Assembly: GCA_030530045.1 (NCBI GenBank)
Contig: JAUMVS010000007.1
Span: 1-26,241 of the forward strand
Source of the DNA: Phoenicibacter congonensis
GTDB lineage: Bacteria; Actinomycetota; Coriobacteriia; Coriobacteriales; Eggerthellaceae
Direction: 5' to 3'
DNA length: 26,241 nt
Shown piece after piece: positions 15,944-22,357 of the stretch. Position 1 is the first letter of the stretch. Every line of letters starts with the position of its first letter. Position numbers and translations under genes: made by a program. Below the pieces are notes generated by a model. That model was not told the DNA's origin. It searched no databases and saw only the letters and a list, made by a program, of their open reading frames with translations.

Positions 15944-16087
15944 TTAGAATTTCCCGAGCAAGATGATCGTGACGATTGCGATTGTCAGCGAGAGAATGAC
16001 GATAAAACCGACCAACGCCAGCACCACCGAAAGCACCGAAAACGCCACTTCTTGCGCCGCAACCTTGTTCTTTTTTTCGTTCGCCAT
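15944..16087 (-). CDS. Small single-helix membrane protein upstream of TrkH
   Basis: This open frame of 47 residues runs MANEKKNKVAAQEVAFS and then a hydrophobic stretch of about 25 residues (VLSVVLALVGFIVILSLT and so on), ending LLGKF. Its TAA abuts the TrkH ATG. A charged start, one clean membrane helix and exact junction with trkH support a real gene. It may be an accessory subunit of the potassium transporter, but that is inferred from position alone. There is no ribosome site. A TAAAAT nine bases upstream suggests a leaderless transcript. Confidence 0.7.
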   Translation of the reverse strand: MANEKKNKVAAQEVAFSVLSVVLALVGFIVILSLTIAIVTIILLGKF

Positions 16088-16090
16088 AGC

Positions 16091-16906
16091 ATGAACATTT
16101 TACATCGAGGCGGCAAAATTTGTTTAGGTTATAATGGAGAAACGCTTTTAACGGAAACGATACTGACTTTATCTGACGTTGACATATCCAGCTTAAGCGA
16201 CCTTCAGCGTCGCATGATTCAAGACATTGTGCATCTGGGCAGCACAGTGGCAAGCGAGATATGCACTCCTCGTGTCGACATGATTTCTGTTGAGCGCGAG
16301 GAAACTGTCAGAGCTGCGCTCGAAAGAATGCGCGGCACTGGCTACACTCGACTTCCTGTTACCCACACCGACAGCGATGAAATCGTGGGAATCGTTCACT
16401 TCAAAGATGTCACCGATGCAATTCTTGACGGCGACGGCGAAAAGCCATGCGACAAGTTTATGTATCGCCCGAAATATGTCCCTGAGTCGAAAAACGTCAT
16501 CACGCTTCTCGAAGAAATGCAGGCAGAACACTGCCAAATGGCGATTGTCATTGACGAATATGGCGGGACAGAAGGTCTCATTACGATTGAAGACATCGTC
16601 GAGGAAATCGTTGGCGAGATTGTGGACGAAACCGACAATGAAGACGCGCTCATCGAGCAAATTGACGACACAACTTGGCGCGTTGACGGCAAGTGTCCAA
16701 TCAAGTTTGCCGAGCTAAAAGGCTGGCCAGTTAAAGAAGCGGAAGATTACGAAACAATCGCAGGCTGGCTGCTCGACGAGATTGATTCTGTGCCTGAGTC
16801 GGGGGATGAGTTCGAAATCGAAGGCTACACTTTCAAAATTGAAAAGATGCGCCGAAACCGAATCCAAACGATGCGCATCGAAAAGCTCGCTGTTAACAAT
16901 CAATAA
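16091..16906 (+). CDS. CBS-pair/CorC-HlyC domain protein without membrane domain
   Basis: From the ATG at 16091 the product has 271 residues. The start is uncertain: there is no ribosome site, and a perfect TATAAT at 16130-16135 lies inside this frame, so a later start (for example ATG 16214) is possible. The conserved part begins at DLQRRMIQDIVHLGSTVASEICTPRVDM (about 38-64) and continues through two CBS domains (about 58-115 and 125-180, the latter ending with IDEYGGTEGLITIEDIVEE). A C-terminal CorC/HlyC domain (about 188-268) follows. The DUF21/CNNM membrane domain of full-length family members is absent, as in CorC itself. Such proteins are tied to Mg2+/Co2+ efflux or ion control, often as partners. 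It lies divergent to trkH with starts three bases apart. Confidence 0.82.
   Translation: MNILHRGGKICLGYNGETLLTETILTLSDVDISSLSDLQRRMIQDIVHLGSTVASEICTPRVDMISVEREETVRAALERMRGTGYTRLPVTHTDSDEIVGIVHFKDVTDAILDGDGEKPCDKFMYRPKYVPESKNVITLLEEMQAEHCQMAIVIDEYGGTEGLITIEDIVEEIVGEIVDETDNEDALIEQIDDTTWRVDGKCPIKFAELKGWPVKEAEDYETIAGWLLDEIDSVPESGDEFEIEGYTFKIEKMRRNRIQTMRIEKLAVNNQ
16097..16102 (-). promoter_or_regulatory. Candidate -10 box for a leaderless trkH transcript
   Basis: TAAAAT on the minus strand lies nine bases before the ATG of the small membrane protein, so transcription would start at or next to the ATG. This would explain the missing ribosome site. No good -35 is visible at the usual distance. Confidence 0.35.
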
Positions 16907-16935
16907 ATCAAATGCGTTACTAACTAGGCACATCC

Positions 16936-16963
16936 GTGAAGTGCGAGCGTGCTGTGCTAAAAT
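16936..16963 (+). promoter_or_regulatory. Candidate extended -10 promoter for the YtxH gene
   Basis: TGCTAAAAT (16955-16963) is an extended -10 with TG one base before TAAAAT. A weak -35-like GTGAAG lies 16 bases before it. The leader of about 28 bases ends in the strong ribosome site GAGGAGG. Confidence 0.45.
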
Positions 16964-16997
16964 CTTGATTACTTCAATCTAATCGAGGAGGTTATTA

Positions 16998-17453
16998 ATG
17001 TCTAAAGTTGGAGCTTTCGCAACAGGTCTCTGCGTTGGTGCCATTGGTGGCGGTGTCGCAGCTCTTCTGTTAACACCAAGAAACGGCGAAGAAAACAGAG
17101 CACTTGTTTCTGAATATGCAACAAACGCTTGCAATCAGGCACAATCATTTGGCGAGCAAAGCCTCGCAACCCTGCAGGGAAAATTCCAGGAAGGCTGCTC
17201 CTTTAGTGAGAACTTCGTTGGAAATGTAAAGAACGCAGCTGAGAACGCTGGCGTTAACTTCGGCGACAAGAACGATGAGCTTCGTGCAAAAATCGAGGCA
17301 GCTCGCGACAGAATTGCACAGCAGGTCAAAAAGAACGCTGAGCAGAGCTGTGAATGCGACGCAGCTGAAGAAGTAAAAGAAGCTGCTGAGGAAGTTGCTG
17401 AGGCAGTAGAAGAAGCTGCTGAATATGTAAAAGAGGCTGCTACAGAAGAATAA
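16998..17453 (+). CDS. YtxH-domain protein
   Basis: The 151 residues start with the YtxH hallmark: a glycine-rich membrane helix (about 5-26, VGAFATGLCVGAIGGGVAAL split before LLTPRNGEENR) followed by the TPRNGEE motif. The rest is a long helical region rich in Ala, Glu and Lys, with a CEC pair (about 128-130) and a strongly acidic tail of EAAEEV-type repeats. YtxH proteins are small membrane proteins often made in general stress; their function is not defined. GAGGAGG lies seven bases upstream of the ATG. The PRC-barrel gene starts two bases after its stop, so both are probably made together. Confidence 0.82.
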   Translation: MSKVGAFATGLCVGAIGGGVAALLLTPRNGEENRALVSEYATNACNQAQSFGEQSLATLQGKFQEGCSFSENFVGNVKNAAENAGVNFGDKNDELRAKIEAARDRIAQQVKKNAEQSCECDAAEEVKEAAEEVAEAVEEAAEYVKEAATEE

Positions 17454-17455
17454 TT

Positions 17456-18331
17456 GTGGCCTTCACAACTTCTATTTTAATTGGCAAACCTGCCTATCTC
17501 ACGACCGACGAATCTGACGACGAAGTGACCGTCAAAAAAGTCGGTCGTGTTCATTTTTTTGTCTTCGACGGAAAGGTGTGCGTTGGAGTTTTGGTAAAAC
17601 GCCCCGACGCAGCTATGATGTTTCGAAGAAAAGACCTTTTTGCGCCTCTTTCCGCAATCTATTTTCAGGAAAAAGCAATCATTATCGATGCCGATTATGA
17701 GGCTCAAGGCAAAGCATTCCTCAAAGAAAACAACATTAACCTCAATAAAACTTTCGTGTGGGACGGAATGAATGTGCAGTGTGAAGACGGCCGTGACCTG
17801 GGCGTTGTTGACTGCGTCGTTTGCACCGACAGTGGCAAGCTCAAAGAGCTGCACGTCTCAGATGGCATAACCTCCGACAAACTCCTTGGTGTTCGCGTGC
17901 TTCCAAAAGAACTTGTGCTTGGGATGCGTGTTGGCACTGGCACTGCTCGACTCATGACCACCGACCAAAAAGAAGACGGTGGTTGCGGCGTGCTTGCTGT
18001 GAAAAACGAAGCCGCTTCAATCAAGCTTTCGGGCGGCGTTGCTGAAAAAGCAGCCGTTGGAAGCGTCAAAGCCAAAGAGAAAGCAGTCGTAGCTGCGGGC
18101 GAGATGAAGAAAACCGCTGGCGAACTGAAAGAAAAAGCTACACCAACTGCGAAAAAAGCTGCTGCCACTGCATCGAACGTTTTCGATGCTGGCGTTAAAA
18201 AAGCTGGCCGCGATTTCGAAACCACGAAAAAAGGCGTGCTTGGCTTCAAGGACAACTTCATGAATGCCTACAAAGGTGCCCTCGAAGAATCTGACTCGAA
18301 ATCACTTCCCGAAGAAGACGAAGAAGAGTAA
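17456..18331 (+). CDS. PRC-barrel domain protein with Ala/Lys-rich tail
   Basis: The 291-residue product starts at GTG, two bases after the YtxH stop with only a weak ribosome site (coupled translation). Residues 1-80 look like one PRC-barrel (ILIGKPAYLTT, VGRVHFFVFD, YFQEKAIIIDADYE). Residues 100-160 look like a second (VWDGMNVQCEDGRDLGVVDCV, KLKELHVSDGITSD, LLGVRVLPKEL). Residues about 195-250 are rich in Ala and Lys and likely helical, and the end is acidic (PEEDEEE). PRC-barrels act as small adaptor domains, for example in RimM and photosynthetic reaction centre H subunits. No enzyme motif is seen. Pairing with YtxH suggests an envelope or stress role, which is inference. Confidence 0.75.
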   Translation: MAFTTSILIGKPAYLTTDESDDEVTVKKVGRVHFFVFDGKVCVGVLVKRPDAAMMFRRKDLFAPLSAIYFQEKAIIIDADYEAQGKAFLKENNINLNKTFVWDGMNVQCEDGRDLGVVDCVVCTDSGKLKELHVSDGITSDKLLGVRVLPKELVLGMRVGTGTARLMTTDQKEDGGCGVLAVKNEAASIKLSGGVAEKAAVGSVKAKEKAVVAAGEMKKTAGELKEKATPTAKKAAATASNVFDAGVKKAGRDFETTKKGVLGFKDNFMNAYKGALEESDSKSLPEEDEEE

Positions 18332-18647
18332 ATTTCCCCTTACGCGGCATTTTTTTACTTTGCCCATGGCTTGGTGGCAAATTCCTCAGAATTTATCACT
18401 AGAAAATAACCACCCTATGTCTCAGTTTATTGCCTGGTTGATTGGGTGGTTTAACCGCGCTTGGCTTTTTGGTTGGGCCGCGAGCGGCAGGGGTGTGCGT
18501 TGGCTTTTGGGTTTAGTTTTTGAGTGTCCCTTTTAGATTGACGCAGCTGCAAGCGCGTGACCAGTAGCCTTGCTTCTTGGGTGGTTTAATCACACTTGGC
18601 TTTTTGGTTGGGCCGCGAGCGGCAGGGGTGTGCGTTGGCTTTTGGGT
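18332..18647. other. Intergenic region between convergent genes, holding a tandem duplication
   Basis: These 316 bases lie between the PRC-barrel gene and ispE and code for nothing that I can support. Most of the region is one full copy and half of the second copy of a 135-bp direct repeat. AACCACCC (18408-18415) is the reverse complement of GGGTGGTT at 18444 and 18579. No clear T-tailed terminator was found for either gene. Confidence 0.55.
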
Positions 18648-18711
18648 TTAGTTTTTGAGTGTCCCTTTTAGATTGACGCAGCTGCAAGCGCGTGACCAGT
18701 AGCCTTGCTTC
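18442..18711. repeat. 135-bp tandem direct duplication covering the 3' end of ispE
   Basis: Copy one is 18442-18576 and copy two is 18577-18711, with three mismatches that I can see (TTAACCGCGC against TTAATCACAC), so about 132 of 135 bases agree. The right 64 bases of copy two are the last codons and stop of ispE, and copy one keeps an untranslated duplicate of the same end. Each copy carries a short GCCGCGAGCGGC palindrome. The near identity shows a recent event or active homogenisation. Confidence 0.92.
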
Positions 18712-19670
18712 GAAGCAAGCGATGCGAGTTTTCTTGCTTGATCAAACGATTCGCAAATCCCGAAGCAGCAAGATCCACTTCCGCAAAGCAAAACGTTTTT
18801 ACTTCCGCAATTCTCGCTCAGTAAATTAAGCACTTCTTTAATCTCAGGACACAAAGAAACAGCCGCTTCCTGCAAATCATTTTGCAGTTCTACGCTGGCA
18901 TTTTCTGCCGCTGCAAATTTACCTCCGTCCCCATTTATCGCACCGTTTTGCGGGGCTGCACATTTATCTCCGTCCCCATTTATCGCACCGTTTAACTCGT
19001 CGAATTTTGCGTAGCATTCGGCCGTCGAGACGCCGTCGTTTGGGCGCACGAGCAGGACTGGGCATTTGAGCGAGTCGAGAGTTTCGGTTGTGACGGAGCC
19101 GTCGCCTGCCATTTTTGCGCGACCGCCGTTGAGGAAGAATGCGATGTCGCTGCCGAGTTCGGCGGCGATTTCTGCGATGACATCATCGCTTAAGCCGAAC
19201 AGCTCTTTTGCAATTGCAAGCGCGGCAGCAGCGTCGGAAGAACCTCCGCCAAGACCTGCTTGAGCTGGAATGTTTTTCTCGAGCAGAACTTCGATGTGCA
19301 TCTCTTTTGCGAGATTTGCTTTTTTAGCGCATGCGCAAAATGCCTTCGTGACGAGGTTGTCTTCACCGTTGATTTTCAAATTCTGGCCAGTGAGGTCATC
19401 GATTACGATGCTGACCTCGAGGTTTCCTTCTTTGAAAGTTTGCACGCCCGACTCTTTAATGCCATAGGCGTCGTTGATTTTCCTGTTGCGCTTGTTCACG
19501 ACTTCAAGCTCGTCGGCTTCGTTTTCTGGAATTGAAACGAAAAGCGTGTCATGCAGGGTAACCGTTTGCATGACGGTTTCGACTTCGTGCTTGTTTTTAT
19601 CTTCCGCCAAAGGGGCGACTTTGAGCGTGAGGTTAATTTTCGCAGGTGCGATAGCGCTAAATTTCTTCAT
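18648..19670 (-). CDS. ispE: 4-diphosphocytidyl-2-C-methyl-D-erythritol kinase, with a repeat insertion
   Basis: IspE is the GHMP-family kinase of the MEP isoprenoid pathway; it phosphorylates CDP-methylerythritol with ATP. It has 340 residues, longer than the usual 280-300. The N-terminal PAKINLTLKV carries Lys11, the ATP-binding glycine loop is NIPAQAGLGGGSSDAAAAL (133-151), ELGSDIAFFL carries the catalytic Asp175, and the late GHMP motif is LLCGSGSCCFGI (294-305). Residues about 227-256 are two 15-residue repeats (NGAINGDG...), encoded by the minisatellite also found in rsgA. They fall between recognised motifs, where length changes may be tolerated. The start has AAAAAGG upstream and follows the preceding gene by 18 bases. 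The last codons lie in the second copy of the 135-bp duplication. Confidence 0.93.
   Translation of the reverse strand: MKKFSAIAPAKINLTLKVAPLAEDKNKHEVETVMQTVTLHDTLFVSIPENEADELEVVNKRNRKINDAYGIKESGVQTFKEGNLEVSIVIDDLTGQNLKINGEDNLVTKAFCACAKKANLAKEMHIEVLLEKNIPAQAGLGGGSSDAAAALAIAKELFGLSDDVIAEIAAELGSDIAFFLNGGRAKMAGDGSVTTETLDSLKCPVLLVRPNDGVSTAECYAKFDELNGAINGDGDKCAAPQNGAINGDGGKFAAAENASVELQNDLQEAAVSLCPEIKEVLNLLSENCGSKNVLLCGSGSCCFGICESFDQARKLASLASKQGYWSRACSCVNLKGTLKN
18910..18993 (-). repeat. 45-nt coding minisatellite inside ispE
   Basis: A 39-base segment at 18910-18948 recurs at 18955-18993 with two mismatches, a 45-base step. Both hold the CTCCGTCCCC core (18923, 18968). AAATTTACCTCCGTCCCCA at 18915-18933 is identical to 13031-13049 in rsgA, and in both genes it is read in the same frame as GDGGKF. 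Confidence 0.92.
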
Positions 19671-19688
19671 TTTTCATGCCTTTTTGTG

Positions 19689-20795
19689 CTATTGAACTGA
19701 GAGCGAAACGGAATTTCCGCTGGCGTAAATGTTGCCGGAAAGCGTGACGTAGGAGCCTTCATAGCCAGAATAGTTGCCCGAAAGCGTGACTGTTCCGGTT
19801 GTGATTGTTTGGCCGCCAATGGTGTAGGCAGTTGTGGAAGTTGTCAGCGTGTTGCCAGAAACAGTGCCGGAAAGCGAGACGTAGTCGCCGCTGTTTACGG
19901 AAAGCTCAAGAGATGCAGTTTGCGAAGCGTTGTTTGCTTTCTCGGTGACGCTCGAGTCAAGGTCAGCGTTTTCGGTGCGAACGCGCTCAACCGCAGCTAC
20001 CCAGCCAGAAACATCGCTCCATTTAATGCGCAAATACATCGTCTTTGTGAGGTCAGCACCGTATTTGCCCGCGCCCGACTTCGTGAAAGTTACCTGCATT
20101 TCGCCGCCTTCTGCAGTGAGAGAAGCGCTCGATGAAATTGCAGCGTCGGCCATTTCTGTGCCTGCATCTTCGTCGTAGGCCGAAAGTAGCGACAGTGCGT
20201 CTTGATCAATTTTTGCCTCGTCAGGAGCTCCGTTTGGAGTGTAGTTGGAATATTCAATCTCGGTCTTTGTTGCCGACCAGCTGTTGAGCAGGCCGTTGTA
20301 GGTGTATTCAATTCTGTATCTCGAAGTTGAAGTGATGCTCGAATTTGAGAACGTGACGAATGCGGTTGCTTCGCATTGGTAGGAAGAACCGTCGCTTCCA
20401 GAAACGACGCGTCCAACTTTCACCTGGTCTACAGTTGGGTTTTCCCCGACTGTGTTCGAGAGATATTTCAGCTCGTTGTAATCGGGAGGTGAAGCCTTTT
20501 GGAAATCGGCAGTTGCAGTTTCGACGCTTGGCGCATTTGGCGCGATGAGCATCGAGCCAACGTTGATTTTCGCTGCAATCATGTAGCAAATATAAATGAG
20601 AATCAAAACGCCAGCAATCGCCAAAATTCTGCGGCGCCACTTTGTGAAGTCGGTGTATTTGTCGCCGCCAGGCATGCTGGCAGTGGCTTTGTGGTGTGAT
20701 TTTGCGGTGCCAACCCGAGGATTAGTCGGAAACTGCTCAGGCACTGTTTCTTCAGTTTCTTCCAAGTTATTCTCGTCCACGAATCTTCCGCCCAT
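19689..20795 (-). CDS. Membrane-anchored extracellular protein of unknown function upstream of ispE
   Basis: The 368 residues have a polar N-terminal cytoplasmic part (1-52), the basic KWRRR, one membrane helix (about 57-75), and an extracellular region rich in Ser, Thr and Gly. The middle (about 100-285) looks like a small alpha/beta repeat with SRYRIEYTYNGLLNSWSATKTEIEYSN. The end (about 295-368) is a beta-rich series of short units such as YVSLSGTVSGNTL, TVTLSGNYSGYEG and YVTLSGNIYASGN. I recognise no family. The ATG has no clear ribosome site. The distance to ispE is 18 bases, so the two are probably one transcript, perhaps only by chance of position. Confidence 0.75.
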   Translation of the reverse strand: MGGRFVDENNLEETEETVPEQFPTNPRVGTAKSHHKATASMPGGDKYTDFTKWRRRILAIAGVLILIYICYMIAAKINVGSMLIAPNAPSVETATADFQKASPPDYNELKYLSNTVGENPTVDQVKVGRVVSGSDGSSYQCEATAFVTFSNSSITSTSRYRIEYTYNGLLNSWSATKTEIEYSNYTPNGAPDEAKIDQDALSLLSAYDEDAGTEMADAAISSSASLTAEGGEMQVTFTKSGAGKYGADLTKTMYLRIKWSDVSGWVAAVERVRTENADLDSSVTEKANNASQTASLELSVNSGDYVSLSGTVSGNTLTTSTTAYTIGGQTITTGTVTLSGNYSGYEGSYVTLSGNIYASGNSVSLSVQ

Positions 20796-20902
20796 CTGTT
20801 GTAGCTTTGGCGCAAAAGAGCGCTCAAATCATCGATTTCAATTAGACTTATTATATTAAACATCAACCAACATTTAGCTTTTCTAAGAGGTGCCGCTAAA
20901 AC
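20796..20902. promoter_or_regulatory. Divergent promoter region, with a perfect TATAAT on the minus strand
   Basis: The 107 bases between two diverging genes are AT-rich. On the minus strand TATAAT occupies 20855-20850, about 55 bases before the start of the unknown membrane protein. On the plus strand the overlapping TATATT at 20852-20857 may serve the flippase gene. -35 boxes are poor on both sides. AAGAGGTG, 12 bases before the flippase ATG, is its ribosome site. Confidence 0.4.
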
Positions 20903-22357
20903 ATGAAATTCAGAAATGAACGTAAAGCTTTTAGCAGCAAACCCCACAAACAGAATTTCATAGCGCGCCTGGTCAACCAGTGGTTTGACCGCGTTGTTGG
21001 TGCGATGAAAGGCGATGGTCTTTCCGACCAGGAAGAGCAATATGGCTCGCATCAAACCACGCGCGACTTCATTTGGAACTCTGTCGGCGCTGGTTGCTGG
21101 TCGTTCGTTTTCCCAGTTGTAACCATGGTTTCAACGCAGCTTGTTGGCGTTGAGCAAGCTGGTCAAATTTCGATGGCGTTCGTCGTGGCGCTGCTTTTGA
21201 TGTTCGTCGGCAACTTCGGCACTCGCGCCTACCAAGCCTCCGACATCAAGCGCGAACATTCATTCATGGACTACCAAGTCACGCGTTGGGTGACTTGCAT
21301 CGCGATGCTTCTGCTCGGTTGGTGGTACTGCACATTTAGGGGCTACACTGGGGAAATGGCATCGCTCACGACCGCGGTTCTCATTTATCGCTGCATCGAT
21401 GCGGTGGCTGACGTTTACGAAGGTCGCCTGCAACAGTGCGACAAGCTCTATCTCGCAGGCATTTCGCAGGCAATTCGTTCTGTGCTTGCGATGGTGTTTT
21501 TCAGCCTCTTCCTTCTGGTCACGCTCACACCTTCCGTAGCTTGCTGGGCAATGGCCATTGTAGCTGGCGTTTCGTTTGTGGTTGTGACCGTTCCGCTTGC
21601 TCTTCTTGAGACAGAAAAGTCACACAATTTCAGCTTCGCGAGCGTGTGGTCGCTCATCAAAATCACGTTCCCGCTGTTCATCGCGATTTTCCTTTTCAAT
21701 GTCATCGAGAACATGCCAAAGCTCATGATGGAAGGCGTGCTGAATTACGATGCGCAGCTCTTCTTTAATGCGCTTTACTTCCCAGCGCAATGCATTCTCA
21801 TCATCGGTCAGCTTGTCTACAAACCGCTCATTTTGAGAATGGCTGACGTTTGGCAAGACGACAAAAAGCGCCGCAAGTTTGACCTGCTCATCGCAGCAAT
21901 TATGCTCGTTATCGTGGTGATTACAGTTGGCACTTGGTTTGTCATGGCGACAATCGGCATCCCAGTCATGAGTTTTATGTACGGCGTCGATTTCGAGCCC
22001 TACCGCCGCCTTGCCTACGTCATGATCGTGACCGGCGGCGTCACTTGCGCAATCGATTTCGTCTACCAGGTCATCACCGTGATGCGCCGCCAAAAAGACG
22101 TGACCACGCTTTACTGCGTCACGTTCGGCTTTTCGCTCTTTATTCCGTGGCTACTCATTGGATTTGAGGGACTAGATGGCGCAATTCTTTCCTATTTAAT
22201 TATAGAATCTATCTTGCTCGTATTATTAGTTTGGGAATACTTCCGAATTCGTGGCGACTTGACTCGTGAGTCGCAAATTCGAAAGGAAACTGCGGAAAAA
22301 GTTCGCAAGTCGTTCCTGGACCTATACAACATAGATCCTGGTGAGGGGGAGGAATAG
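20903..22357 (+). CDS. Polysaccharide flippase-like protein (MOP/Wzx superfamily)
   Basis: The 484 residues have a soluble charged start (1-50) and then about 12-14 membrane helices without large loops, beginning RDFIWNSVGAGCWSFVFPVVT. The early WNSVGAGCWS and later GVLNYDAQLFFNALYFPAQ are in the style of Wzx and related lipid-linked oligosaccharide flippases of the MOP superfamily. It probably moves an undecaprenyl-linked repeat unit outward, fitting the sugar transferase and Wzz-like genes elsewhere in the window, although it is not in the same operon. The end is a charged cytoplasmic tail (KETAEKVRKSFLDLYNIDPGEGEE, split as KETAEKVRKSFL and DLYNIDPGEGEE). The next gene begins directly after its TAG. 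Confidence 0.78.
   Translation: MKFRNERKAFSSKPHKQNFIARLVNQWFDRVVGAMKGDGLSDQEEQYGSHQTTRDFIWNSVGAGCWSFVFPVVTMVSTQLVGVEQAGQISMAFVVALLLMFVGNFGTRAYQASDIKREHSFMDYQVTRWVTCIAMLLLGWWYCTFRGYTGEMASLTTAVLIYRCIDAVADVYEGRLQQCDKLYLAGISQAIRSVLAMVFFSLFLLVTLTPSVACWAMAIVAGVSFVVVTVPLALLETEKSHNFSFASVWSLIKITFPLFIAIFLFNVIENMPKLMMEGVLNYDAQLFFNALYFPAQCILIIGQLVYKPLILRMADVWQDDKKRRKFDLLIAAIMLVIVVITVGTWFVMATIGIPVMSFMYGVDFEPYRRLAYVMIVTGGVTCAIDFVYQVITVMRRQKDVTTLYCVTFGFSLFIPWLLIGFEGLDGAILSYLIIESILLVLLVWEYFRIRGDLTRESQIRKETAEKVRKSFLDLYNIDPGEGEE

Noticed and set aside
18442..18711. Insertion sequence or attachment site
   Set aside because: There is no transposase or integrase frame and no terminal inverted repeats. The structure is a simple tandem duplication.
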